DNA from: Acidimicrobiia bacterium
GTDB lineage: Bacteria > Actinomycetota > Acidimicrobiia > IMCC26256 > JAMXLJ01
Assembly (NCBI GenBank): GCA_035651955.1
Contig: DASRES010000091.1
Coordinates: 1 to 52,941 of the forward strand
Direction: 5' to 3'
Length of the DNA stretch: 52,941 nt
A model generated the notes under the pieces. That model did no database searches. It saw only the letters and a list, made by a program, of their open reading frames with translations, and had not been told where the DNA came from. Made by a program: the position numbers and the translations under genes. Every line of letters begins with the position of its first letter. The first letter of the stretch is position 1. This document shows positions 7,500 through 15,630 of the stretch, piece by piece.

Positions 7500-8243
7500 T
7501 CAGCTCCGCGATCGCGACGCTGCGGGCGGTCGCCGACGGTCGATCACACCGAGGCGGCCGCCCGGGTCGCCATGCTCGACGAGGCGTTCACCGATCGAGC
7601 CGAGTGCGAGGCAGGCCGGACACGCCGCTTCGCGCCAGGCCGCCGAGCCGCCACGCCGGCCCTGGCGGACGACCCAGAAGGCTGCCGCGCCGACGAGCAA
7701 CACCACACCGAGGACGAGCGCGAGTCCCTTCGCGCGATCGATGAGATCGCGCGCGACCGGACCCAACGCGTAGCCGAGCACCAAGTGGAGTTGTGCGAAC
7801 ACGGTCGCGCCGAGGAGCAGCGGCGGGAGTGCCCGGCGCGGCGTCAGACCGGAGCCTCCTGCCACGATCCCGGTCATCGTGCGCAACCCCGGCGTCGCAC
7901 GGCCGACCGCGAGCGCGCCACGCCCGCGGCGTTCGACCGCAGCCGTCATCCTCGCCAGCCGTTCCGCAGTCAGCCCGATGTGCCGCGCGATGCGGTTCAC
8001 GAGCGCGCCCGCGCCGCGCGTGCCGACGAAGAGCAATGTCGTCCCGACGATCGCGACGAGCTCGAGCGCGAGCACACCGACCCACCACGGCAGGGCGCCC
8101 GCCGCGACCCGCTCACCCACGAGCAGCATGACCGCGTCGTCGGGAATCGGTATCGGCAGCCCGGCCTCCATGGGAACGAGCAGGATCAGGGCGAGCGGGA
8201 GCCCGATCCCGGCGACGTCGGCCGTGGCGAGCATTCCGTGCAT
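7500..8243 (-). CDS. DedA-family (SNARE-associated) inner-membrane protein
   Basis: 247 residues. An N-terminal membrane segment contains PMEAGLPIPIPDDAVMLLVG, the P-x-P-D re-entrant loop region of DedA proteins. The central motif VGRATPGLRTMTGIVAGG matches the G-R-x-x-P-x-x-R...AG signature. About five hydrophobic segments are visible. Known family members act in lipid-carrier or phospholipid translocation and membrane homeostasis. The last 50 residues are an Arg/Pro-rich tail (RQGRRGGSAAW, then CPACL) not typical of the family and possibly cytoplasmic. Start ATG 8243; ATG 8234 is an in-frame alternative. Confidence 0.85.
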   Translation of the reverse strand: MHGMLATADVAGIGLPLALILLVPMEAGLPIPIPDDAVMLLVGERVAAGALPWWVGVLALELVAIVGTTLLFVGTRGAGALVNRIARHIGLTAERLARMTAAVERRGRGALAVGRATPGLRTMTGIVAGGSGLTPRRALPPLLLGATVFAQLHLVLGYALGPVARDLIDRAKGLALVLGVVLLVGAAAFWVVRQGRRGGSAAWREAACPACLALGSIGERLVEHGDPGGRLGVIDRRRPPAASRSRS

Positions 8244-8717
8244 CGCTCGAAGTACGCAGCGTCGAGGGCACGCGGATCACATCCTGATCCGGATCGAACG
8301 CGGCCCCGACCGGATCGCAAATCGCGCGCATCGTTGTCGGTGCGCCACGGCATGCCAGGATCAGCGGGCGCGCGTCCGGCCCTCACCCTGCCCGGCCGAC
8401 GCGCGCAAGGGACGGCGGGAGCGGCCGTTTCCGCACTGGTTCGCGCCGCTCCCGCCGTCGTCCGCAGGGAGTTCGTCGCCGGGGCGCTCCGCAGATCGCA
8501 GAAGGTTCGCGGCGTGTCGCGTCACGCGGCGAAGTCGTCCTCGAGTCCCTCGAGCCGACTCAGCACGACGGCCACGACGACGTACGCGAACGACTTCGAG
8601 GCCACGGGCACGATGACGACGACGATCGACGGGCGCGCCTACACGCATCCGGCGAACGGCACCTGACGCGTTCACGTTGAGGACCTCGGCGACCTCGGCC
8701 GGTTGCACCGGAGCGGG
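8244..8717. other. 474-base spacer without an intact gene
   Basis: No intact coding frame with a convincing start and family match is seen. On the reverse strand it holds a short helix-turn-helix-like stub (listed separately) and, about 130 bases further on, a short open segment ending in SRLEGLEDDFAA and a stop. These may be fragments of one decayed gene. The rest shows no recognisable structure. Confidence 0.4.
8649..8708 (-). pseudogene. 5' stub of a small helix-turn-helix (excisionase-like) gene
   Basis: From GTG 8708 the reverse strand encodes MQPAEVAEVLNVNAS, which resembles the first turn-helix of HTH_17/excisionase-type proteins (P-x-E-V-A-x-x-L-x-V). After about 15 residues the frame becomes low-complexity Arg-rich sequence, so only the start survives. 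It begins 9 bases after the stop of the co-directional gene at 8718-9194. The match is short and tentative. Confidence 0.28.
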
Positions 8718-9194
8718 TCAGGAGCTCGACGGTCCTTCCCCGCTTGCGACGCCGAACAGCGCGCGCAGCTTGCCGATCGTCGCCTGCTCGTCCGGGTTCA
8801 CTGCCTTCGAAGATCGCGCCACGGCTTCGGCGATGTCGACGAACCAGCTCGCGACCTCACTCGCCTCGTCCGAGGGGAGCTTCTTCAGCGCGGCGGCCGC
8901 GGGCTCGAGCTCGCGCATGACGTTGTCGACCGCGGCCTCCGGTGTGGGACCGCGGTGCTCCTTCAGCTCGGTCCGTGCCTCCTTGGTGTTCGCCTCGGCG
9001 ACGATCTCGCCGATGAGCTCGTTCGCGGCGCCGTGCTCGCCCGGTCTCGAGATGGAGCGCGCGCCCGCGCTCGCTTCCTTGACCATCGAGATCGGACCGT
9101 GCTCGCCGGCGTAGAAGAGCGCCGCGGTCACGAGGAGCGGCGCGTCCGTCAGGGCGTGCCACTCCGCTTCCGTGAAAGCCGACCTGTCCGTCAT
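8718..9194 (-). CDS. hypothetical helical protein
   Basis: 158 residues from ATG 9194, chosen because AGGAGG lies 7 bases upstream; the longer frame to 9254 lacks such a site. Family not recognised. The chain is acidic and predicted almost entirely helical: EAEWHALTDAPLLVTAALFY, then a glycine-containing turn, and a C-terminal part EVASWFVDIAEAVARSSKAV. There is no signal peptide or membrane segment. The helical layout with a conserved WHALTDAP opening recalls small tellurite-resistance-like or TerB-like helical proteins, but no metal-binding residues support that. It is divergent from the membrane protein at 9411. Confidence 0.7.
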   Translation of the reverse strand: MTDRSAFTEAEWHALTDAPLLVTAALFYAGEHGPISMVKEASAGARSISRPGEHGAANELIGEIVAEANTKEARTELKEHRGPTPEAAVDNVMRELEPAAAALKKLPSDEASEVASWFVDIAEAVARSSKAVNPDEQATIGKLRALFGVASGEGPSSS

Positions 9195-9410
9195 CCGAGA
9201 CCTCCTGCTGGTGCTGCCCCTCGGGTTGCTCACGCGCTCGGCGTGCGCGCGCACGCCACAACGTTCCCTCGACGACGCCCTCCGCGCTCATCACCTTCTC
9301 ACGGTCGCTCGCCCGTCGGGACCGGTGACGCCGTCGGCACCTACGGTTTTTCCCCTTTCTTGGCATGACTCCGCGCGGGTTCTCAGGATCGGCGGGCAGG
9401 TTGGGGCGCC

Positions 9411-11003
9411 GTGCACGCGGTGACCGCGCCCCGTCTCGACGCGCCCGGGTGGCGCCGGCCCGGCGCGCTCTGGTCGCCGTCCGTGGCGGGTGGGCTTCTC
9501 GCCGCGGTCCTCGCGACGGTCGCCACGGTGCTGGGCTGGGAGGGCGCCGACTGGCCCGCGCAGGTGTACCGGGTCGCGGTCTTCCGGACGTACGGGTTCA
9601 TCGGGTTCGACACCGGTTGGTACGGCGGGCACTCGCCGGTCGCCTACAGCTCGCTGTTCCCGCCACTTGCGGCGACGATCGGCGTGCACGTGACGGCGAT
9701 CGCGTGCGCGGCTGTCGCGACGTGGACCTTCGACCGTGTCGTGCGGGGCAGGTTCGGCACGACGTCGATCCTCGGCACGCTGTGCTTCGCGGCGGGGACC
9801 GTCGCCCAGATCGTCGTCGGCCAGCTCGCGTTCCTGCTCGGTCTCACGTTCGCGCTCGTCGCGGTGTTGATGATCGTCTCTGGTCGTCGCACGCTCGCCG
9901 TCGCCGCGGCGGTCGCGTGCGCGCTGTCGAGCTTCGTCGCCGCGCTGTTCCTCGTGCTCGGCGCGGTCACGTGGGCGGTCAGCGCACGTGACGGCCGGCG
10001 CGACGCGTTGCTCGTCGGTGCCGGCGCGGTCGTGCCAGTCCTCGTCATCACGGCGACGTACCGGCAGGCGGGACGATTCCCGTTCCCGATCACGAGCCTC
10101 GTCTGCGTGCTCGTCGCGTGCGCGGCGACGCTGTTCGTCCTGCCACCGTCGCAGCGTCTGTTGCGACGCGGCGCGCTGGTGTACGCGATCGCGTCCCTCG
10201 CGCTGTTCGTCGTGCCGACGCCCGTCGGCGGCGTGATGACGCGGCTGGGCACGACGATCGCGGTGCCTCTCGTGTGGTCGGCCGTGTGGCGCGTGCGGCG
10301 CGCGCTCGTCGTCCCGTTCGTCGTGCTGACGGTCGTGTGGCAGTTCGCGCCGGCCTTCGGCGCGATGACGACACCGCCCGCGGATCACGTCACCAGCTCC
10401 TACTTCACACCGCTCGTCGACGCGATGCACCGGGCCGACCCGGCGCCCGCGCGCCTCGAGATCGCGCTCACACGCATGCACTGGGAGGCCGCGTGGGTCG
10501 CGCCGAGCATCCCGCTGGCGCGTGGGTGGGAACGTCAGCTCGACATCGTCGACAACTCGCTCTTCTACCGCGGCCACCTGACCGCGGCGCGCTACCGCGC
10601 GTGGCTGGATGCGAACGGCATCCAGTACGTCGCGCTGTCCGATCTCCCGCTCGACGCGTCCGCGCGCGCCGAGGCGGCGATCATGCGCAGCAACCCGAGC
10701 TATCTCCGGCTGGTCTGGCACGACGTGCACTGGCGCCTGTGGAAGGTCGTCGGCTCGTCGGGCCTCGTCTCCGGTCCGGCCCATCTCACGTCGCTCGACG
10801 CGAGCGGCTTCACCGTCGTCGCGACGGGCAAGGGTGCCGTCGACGTGCGCGTCCGGTGGACGCCGACATGGAGCGTCGGTGACGCCGACGGCCACGCCTG
10901 CCTGACACCCGCGGCGCACGGGTGGACCGGCCTGCACGTCGACCGACCGGGCACCGTCCGCGTCACGTCGCAGCTCCTGCCGACGGGCTCGGATGCCTGC
11001 TGA
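9411..11003 (+). CDS. large polytopic membrane protein with extracytoplasmic C-terminal domain
   Basis: 530 residues from GTG 9411. Roughly residues 25-325 hold about nine hydrophobic segments (for example VAGGLLAAVLATVATVLGW and LAFLLGLTFALVAVLMIV). Residues 335-530 form a soluble domain with RYRAWLDANGIQYVALSDL, a pattern common at the C-terminus of actinobacterial GT-C-like membrane proteins. A glycosyltransferase or envelope-assembly role is possible, but I cannot identify a catalytic Asp-Asp or Asp-Glu motif in the first loop with certainty. The upstream TTGGCA (9360-9365) could be a -35. A protein of similar architecture is encoded at 50980-52788. Confidence 0.8.
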   Translation: MHAVTAPRLDAPGWRRPGALWSPSVAGGLLAAVLATVATVLGWEGADWPAQVYRVAVFRTYGFIGFDTGWYGGHSPVAYSSLFPPLAATIGVHVTAIACAAVATWTFDRVVRGRFGTTSILGTLCFAAGTVAQIVVGQLAFLLGLTFALVAVLMIVSGRRTLAVAAAVACALSSFVAALFLVLGAVTWAVSARDGRRDALLVGAGAVVPVLVITATYRQAGRFPFPITSLVCVLVACAATLFVLPPSQRLLRRGALVYAIASLALFVVPTPVGGVMTRLGTTIAVPLVWSAVWRVRRALVVPFVVLTVVWQFAPAFGAMTTPPADHVTSSYFTPLVDAMHRADPAPARLEIALTRMHWEAAWVAPSIPLARGWERQLDIVDNSLFYRGHLTAARYRAWLDANGIQYVALSDLPLDASARAEAAIMRSNPSYLRLVWHDVHWRLWKVVGSSGLVSGPAHLTSLDASGFTVVATGKGAVDVRVRWTPTWSVGDADGHACLTPAAHGWTGLHVDRPGTVRVTSQLLPTGSDAC

Positions 11004-11051
11004 GCGCGCAGCTCGCCCCATCTGACGAGCGACGGTTCGCCGCTCACTGCC

Positions 11052-11057
11052 TACGAT
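11052..11057 (+). promoter_or_regulatory. -10 element (TACGAT) placing transcription start at ATG 11064
   Basis: CTGCCTACGAT ends 6 bases before ATG 11064, the distance expected when transcription starts on the A of ATG. The same CTGCCTACnnT occurs 8 bases before the TTG start at 50980, supporting a real promoter class. Confidence 0.45.
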
Positions 11058-11063
11058 CAACAC

Positions 11064-11117
11064 ATGAGAGGACACCGCGTGCGCGCGAGGGCCGCCCGCG
11101 CGCAGCAGGGCTCGTGA
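11064..11117 (+). CDS. probable 17-residue leader peptide coupled to the P450 gene
   Basis: A short frame from ATG 11064 encodes MRGHRVRARAARAQQGS. Its TGA overlaps the GTG start of the P450 gene by 4 bases (11114-11117). The placement of a -10 box right before the ATG suggests a leaderless mRNA that begins with this peptide and then hands ribosomes to the P450 start by re-initiation. The peptide is Arg-rich and shows no attenuator codon run other than Arg. Translation of the peptide is inferred, not shown. Confidence 0.4.
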   Translation: MRGHRVRARAARAQQGS

Positions 11118-12343
11118 ACGCGCGCTCCGACGTCCCCGACGTCGGCGATCTCGACCTCCCGGTCCTCGACCCCGACGACCCGTCGTTGCGGGGTGCGCGG
11201 TTTCACGAGGTGCTCGGCGACCTCGCGGCGCGCAGCTGGCTCGCGCGCGCCGAGCTCGGGTACCTCGTCCTCGACCGCGACGCGGGCATGTCGTTCCTCG
11301 GGGATCGCCGCCTCGCGTTCCCGTCGGTGCAGATCCTCGAGCTTCAGGGCGTGCACGAGGGCCCCGTCTACGACCGGACCCGCAACGGCCTCATGGCACG
11401 CACGGGCGACGATCACGCGCGGCTGCGGCGGCTCGTGACGCCGGCGTTCACGCCGCGCGCGACGGACCGACTGCGACCGCGACTGCGCGAGATGCTCGAG
11501 GAGCTGTGGGCGCGCGTCGCGCCGAACGGTCAGACCGAGTTCGTCGACGACTTCGCGCGCCCACTGCCCTCCATGGTGATCGCGGAGCTGCTGGGGCTCC
11601 CCGGCGAGGCCGAGCGGCTCGCGGCGTGGTCCGACGCGCTCCAGGGCGTCTTCAAGCTCACCGCCGCGCGCGAGCGTGCCGCCATCGAGACCGCATACCT
11701 CGACGTGTACGCCTACGTCGAGGATCTCGTCCGCGAGCGACGCCGGCACCCGGGCGACGACCTCGTGTCGACGCTCGCGGCCATCTCGCAGGACGGCGAC
11801 CGGCTGACCGACGACGAGTGCGTGTCGCTGATCTGCTCGGTCATCGCGGGTGGTACCGACACCACCCAGGCGCAGCTCGCACACGGGATGCGACTGCTCG
11901 TCGAGCATCCCGACCAGTGGCAGCGACTGCGCGCCGACCCGACGCTCGCCGCCCGCGCGGCGAACGAGATCCTGCGCTACGAGCCGATCACACCGTTCAC
12001 GGCCCGTCTCGTCACGGCACGCGTCGAGCACCGCGGCGTCGGCTTTCCGCAGCACACGGTCGTGTTCGTCTGCTCTGCCACGGCGAACCGCGATCCGGCG
12101 CTGTTCGACGCGCCCGATCGCTTCGACATCACGGTGGACCGGGGCTCCGCGCCGATTCTCACCTTCGGCTACGGCGCGCACTACTGCCTCGGTGCGAACC
12201 TCGCGCGCGCCGAGCTCGCGGAGACGTTCGCGTTCCTCGCGTCCCGCATGGGTCACGTCGAGTTCGCGGCCTCGCCGGTGTTCGGGCCGACGACGGGGAT
12301 CTACACGATGGAATCCGTCCCCGTTCGGTTCGGCCCACCGTGA
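11114..12343 (+). CDS. cytochrome P450
   Basis: 409 residues from GTG 11114. Soluble bacterial class P450: I-helix oxygen-binding AGGTDTTQ, K-helix ExxR in EILRYEP, and the haem loop FGYGAHYCLGANLARAEL with its Cys thiolate. It probably uses ferredoxin partners encoded elsewhere. Substrate unknown. Its stop overlaps the start of the LigD polymerase gene by 4 bases (GTGA), so the two are translationally coupled, an unusual partner for a monooxygenase. A putative leader peptide overlaps its own start in the same way. Confidence 0.95.
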   Translation: MNARSDVPDVGDLDLPVLDPDDPSLRGARFHEVLGDLAARSWLARAELGYLVLDRDAGMSFLGDRRLAFPSVQILELQGVHEGPVYDRTRNGLMARTGDDHARLRRLVTPAFTPRATDRLRPRLREMLEELWARVAPNGQTEFVDDFARPLPSMVIAELLGLPGEAERLAAWSDALQGVFKLTAARERAAIETAYLDVYAYVEDLVRERRRHPGDDLVSTLAAISQDGDRLTDDECVSLICSVIAGGTDTTQAQLAHGMRLLVEHPDQWQRLRADPTLAARAANEILRYEPITPFTARLVTARVEHRGVGFPQHTVVFVCSATANRDPALFDAPDRFDITVDRGSAPILTFGYGAHYCLGANLARAELAETFAFLASRMGHVEFAASPVFGPTTGIYTMESVPVRFGPP

Positions 12344-13293
12344 GCGACGGTGAGTCGCGCGAGGGCGTGGCGCTCACGAACCTCGACCAGCCCCTCTTCG
12401 ACGGGGCCGGCGCGACGAAGCGCGACCTCGTCGACTACCTCGACGGCGTCCGTGATCGCATCCTCCCGGCCCTCGCGGACCGCCCGCTGTCCGTCGTGCG
12501 CGTGCACCGCGGCCAGGACGCGTTCATGCAGAAGAACGTGCCGAAGTACACGCCGGAGTGGATCCCGACCGTACGGCTCTGGGCCGAGACGTCGAAGCGC
12601 GACGTGTCGTACGCGCTCTGCGACGACCGGCGCACGCTGCTGTGGTTCGCGAACCAGCGTGCGGTCGAGTACCACCCGACGCTCGTGCGATTGCCGCACC
12701 TCGACCGGGTGACCCACCTCGTGCTCGACCTCGACCCGCCCGACGCCGGCGCGTTCCGCATGGCGGTCGACGCGGCTCGTCTCGTGCACGAGGTCCTCAC
12801 CGCGGCCGGGATGTCGGGCGCGGTCAAGACGAGCGGCGCGAAGGGCCTCCACGTGTTCGTGCCGATCGACACGGACACACCGCCCGAGGACGCCGCGGCC
12901 GCGATGCGGGCGATCGCGGCGCGCGCCGAGCAACTCGATCCCGCGATCGCGACGACCGCGTTCATCAAGGCGGATCGCGGCGGCAAGGTGTTTCTCGACT
13001 CGACGCGTGCCTTCGGCGCGACGGTCGTCGCGGCGTACAGCCCGCGTGTGCGTCCGGGCACGCCGGTGTCGTTCCCGCTCCGCTGGGACGACCTCGACGA
13101 CGCCGCTCCCGGCGACTTCACGATCCACACGGCGCTCCGCTCGCTCGGGGACACGGACCCGTGGTCGAGCGAGATGCCCGCGCCGCATGCCGTCGATGCG
13201 GGCCTCGTCGAGGAGGGCCGCGCGATCCCGGTCGCGCGGGTGCAGGCCATGCACGAGGGCAAGCGCCGGGCCCGGGCCCGCCGGTCGCGCTGA
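12340..13293 (+). CDS. stand-alone LigD-type polymerase (primase-polymerase) domain protein
   Basis: 317 residues, a single archaeo-eukaryotic-primase-like Pol domain as in the polymerase module of bacterial NHEJ ligase LigD. Visible features: QKNVPKYTPEW near the N-terminus, catalytic Asp pair in HLVLDLDPPDAGAF, nucleotide/5'-phosphate binding VKTSGAKGLHVFVPI, and SFPLRWDDLDD. There is no phosphoesterase or ligase domain, so it would act with a separate ligase and Ku. GTG 12340 overlaps the P450 stop. A second LigD-like gene lacking a ligase lies at 20559-22160. Family members do gap filling and templated or untemplated ribonucleotide addition at breaks. Confidence 0.93.
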   Translation: MSDGESREGVALTNLDQPLFDGAGATKRDLVDYLDGVRDRILPALADRPLSVVRVHRGQDAFMQKNVPKYTPEWIPTVRLWAETSKRDVSYALCDDRRTLLWFANQRAVEYHPTLVRLPHLDRVTHLVLDLDPPDAGAFRMAVDAARLVHEVLTAAGMSGAVKTSGAKGLHVFVPIDTDTPPEDAAAAMRAIAARAEQLDPAIATTAFIKADRGGKVFLDSTRAFGATVVAAYSPRVRPGTPVSFPLRWDDLDDAAPGDFTIHTALRSLGDTDPWSSEMPAPHAVDAGLVEEGRAIPVARVQAMHEGKRRARARRSR

Positions 13294-13298
13294 TCGGC

Positions 13299-14105
13299 TC
13301 AGGTCCGGTGCGCGACGACGAGCAGACGCCCGGGGCGTGTCCCGGGCGCGAAGCTCGCGACCTCGTCGACCGTGATCTCCGGCCAGCCCGCCTCGCGCAG
13401 CCAGGCGAGCGCGGTCTGCCGGTCCGGCACGGTGAGCACGGCTTCCCCGATCGCCGCGAGTTGGCGCTCGCGCGCCAGACGCTCGGCGGACTCGGGCACC
13501 CCGCGTTCCCGCGTCGAGATGCTCGCCGCGAGCTCGCTTCGCCCCGCGGCGCGGTTGGCCGCGGTCGCGAGGAGACCGCGGAACGCAGGCTCGGGCAAGT
13601 AGCGCAGGACGCCCTCGCACGTGAACAGTGACGGTGCGTCCGCGTCGTGACCCGCGCGCGCGAGCGCGTCGCCGAGTCCGGGCTCGGTGAAGTCCGCGGC
13701 CACGAACGTGATGTCGGAGCTGTCGATGAGCAGCTGGTCGAGGCGGGCGCGCTTGTCGCGCTGCGTGGCTGGGTGGTCGACCTCGAAGAACCGGACCCCT
13801 GGTGTGCGGAACCGGAGCGCGCGGCCGTCGTAGCCGGCACCGAGGAGGACGACCTGGGCGATCCCGGTATCGATCGCGCGCAGCACCGCGTCGTCGAAGA
13901 ACTTCGTGCGCGTCGCGATGTAGGAGAGGAACTCGCGGGTGTCGCGGCGTCGTCTCTCCCGTCGGGCGTCGGTGCGCCTGCTCGCGACCGACGCCGCCAA
14001 CCGGTCGTCAGCCTCCCTGTCGCCGGTCGGCGTCGACGGGCGCTCGAGCACGGCGCGGGCCGCGGCGACGCCGGCGGCGGTGAGGGACGGACCGTCCGGG
14101 CGCAT
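13299..14105 (-). CDS. class I SAM-dependent methyltransferase, LCM/PPM1-like family
   Basis: 268 residues from ATG 14105. Pattern of the actinobacterial leucine-carboxyl-methyltransferase-like family: SAM motif I in VVLLGAGYDGRALRF, the acidic residue in FFEVDHPATQRDKR, FVAADFTE, and the motif PSLFTCEGVLRYLPEP. These enzymes are usually of unknown small-molecule or protein carboxyl substrate and often occur in secondary metabolism. It ends 5 bases from the convergent LigD polymerase stop. Confidence 0.92.
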   Translation of the reverse strand: MRPDGPSLTAAGVAAARAVLERPSTPTGDREADDRLAASVASRRTDARRERRRRDTREFLSYIATRTKFFDDAVLRAIDTGIAQVVLLGAGYDGRALRFRTPGVRFFEVDHPATQRDKRARLDQLLIDSSDITFVAADFTEPGLGDALARAGHDADAPSLFTCEGVLRYLPEPAFRGLLATAANRAAGRSELAASISTRERGVPESAERLARERQLAAIGEAVLTVPDRQTALAWLREAGWPEITVDEVASFAPGTRPGRLLVVAHRT

Positions 14106-14184
14106 GGAGCCATGTCACCACGTTCCCGCGGCTCGGCGCACCGCGTGCCGGTGCCGGTTGGAGACGGTCGGCGCGCGGGACGCG

Positions 14185-14952
14185 TCAGAGCCCGGGGCTG
14201 CTGTGCATGAGGCCGCCGTCCGCGAACACCGTCGTCGCGGTCATGTAGCTCGCGCCGTCGCTCGCGAGGAACGCGACGACGCTCGCGATGTCACCTGGCT
14301 GGGCCATGCGACCGAGCGGGATCGCGGCGTCGAGCGTCTGGAGCTTCGTGGGATCGGCCATGGTCGACTGGTTGATGGGTGTCGCGACCGCGCCCGGGCC
14401 GACCCCGACGACGAGGATCCCGTGCGGCGCGAGCTCGACGCCGGCCGTGCGCGTGAGCATCCGCATCCCGCCCTTCGAGAGGCAGTACGGCGTGTTGCCC
14501 GGCATGGGCCAGTCCTCGTGCACCGACGTGATGTTGATGATCCGGCCGCCACCGCCCTGGGCGATCATCTGCTTCGCGGCGACCTGCGTCCCGAAGAACG
14601 CGCTCTTCAGGTTGACGTCGAGGACCTTCGCGTACTGGTCCTCGGTCGTGTCGAGCACCGAGGTCCGGGTCTCGATCCCCGCGTTGTTGACCATCACGTC
14701 GACCCGGCCGAACGCCTTCACCGCCGTGTCGACGAGACGCTGCAGGTCGGCGACCTTGCTCACATCGGCGTCGACACCGATCGCGCTGTCACCGAGCGCA
14801 GCGATCTGCTGTTCGAGCGCGTCGGTCGCCGCGGGGTCCGCGACGTAGTCGATGACGATCCGCGCCCGTTGCTGCGCGAGCGCGAGGGCGATCGCCTTGC
14901 CGATGCCGCTGTTGCCACCGGTGACGATCGCGACCTTGCCGTCGAGCGTCAT
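14185..14952 (-). CDS. short-chain dehydrogenase/reductase (SDR), glucose-1-dehydrogenase-like
   Basis: 255 residues. Classical SDR: cofactor loop VTGGNSGIGKAI, NNAG, catalytic Ser in ITSVHEDWP, and Tyr/Lys in YCLSKGG. C-terminal VFADGGLMHS is typical of the glucose 1-dehydrogenase-like/FabG-like group. ATG 14952 overlaps the stop of the upstream ferritin-like gene by 4 bases, so the two form an operon. The substrate cannot be told from sequence. The much longer upstream frame to 15180 is read-through of the neighbour in another frame. Confidence 0.95.
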   Translation of the reverse strand: MTLDGKVAIVTGGNSGIGKAIALALAQQRARIVIDYVADPAATDALEQQIAALGDSAIGVDADVSKVADLQRLVDTAVKAFGRVDVMVNNAGIETRTSVLDTTEDQYAKVLDVNLKSAFFGTQVAAKQMIAQGGGGRIINITSVHEDWPMPGNTPYCLSKGGMRMLTRTAGVELAPHGILVVGVGPGAVATPINQSTMADPTKLQTLDAAIPLGRMAQPGDIASVVAFLASDGASYMTATTVFADGGLMHSSPGL

Positions 14953-15434
14953 GCCGAGCTCGCCTGACGGGACGCGCCCAGATGGGCGCGCAACACCGCC
15001 AGCGACTCCTCGGCGCGCCCGTCGAGCTCGAGCTCGGCGAAGCGGTCGACCGCGCGCTCGTGCGCCACGAGGTTCGCGAGCACCGCGTCCTCGCGATCCG
15101 GCGCGAGCTCGCGCAGGCGCTCGTACTTCGCGAGGTACGACGGGAGCGCGGCGCGCAGCCCGAGCAGCAACGCGTCCCACGGCTGGTCCCGGGTGCTCGC
15201 CGCGAGCGCGACGCCGTCGGCCCGGGCCTTCGCGGCGACCGTGTCGATCCCTGCGGCCTCGGCGAGCGGTCGCAACGTGGACGCCGTGTCCCGCTCGACC
15301 GCCTGCAACGTGCGCAGACGCTCGAGGCGCGCGGGATTCTGCTCGCCTGTCGCGTCGGCGAGCGCGCCGAAGAACGCCTCGCCCAACACCTCACCCTCGT
15401 AGGACTCGCGCAACAGCTCGTCGTGCTCGCTCAT
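14949..15434 (-). CDS. ferritin-like helical protein
   Basis: 161 residues from ATG 15434. Four-helix pattern with an early Glu in EGEVLGEAFFGAL, a second helix LERLRTLQAVERDTAS and a later LVAHERAVDRFAELELDG. The spaced Glu and E-R motifs fit rubrerythrin/ferritin-like di-metal proteins, though a full set of E-x-x-H ligands is not obvious; AHERA is the nearest. It is translationally coupled to the SDR gene. It could be an oxidative-stress or oxygenase-like partner, but its function is uncertain. Confidence 0.65.
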   Translation of the reverse strand: MSEHDELLRESYEGEVLGEAFFGALADATGEQNPARLERLRTLQAVERDTASTLRPLAEAAGIDTVAAKARADGVALAASTRDQPWDALLLGLRAALPSYLAKYERLRELAPDREDAVLANLVAHERAVDRFAELELDGRAEESLAVLRAHLGASRQASSA

Positions 15435-15630
15435 GGCTCCGCTCCTGCGGCTCGCTGCCCGGTCGCCGGACGCCGGGCCCGACCCTCACCGCGATCATGG
15501 TCCGGTCCACACCCGCCTGCAGGACCGATCACCGCCGCGACGGGGTGAAACTACCCGTACCCCCCGTTCGCCATCGGTCATATCGTTTCCGGACAAACAG
15601 GGTCGCTTCTGCTCAAGGGTGAGGGAGCGT

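Noticed and set aside
8244-8717. Integrated element suggested by an excisionase-like stub
   Set aside because: Only about 15 residues match; no integrase, attachment repeats or phage genes are nearby.
11114-15434. Natural-product biosynthesis cluster (P450, methyltransferase, SDR)
   Set aside because: No core synthase (PKS, NRPS, terpene cyclase, RiPP precursor) is in the window; gene directions also differ.
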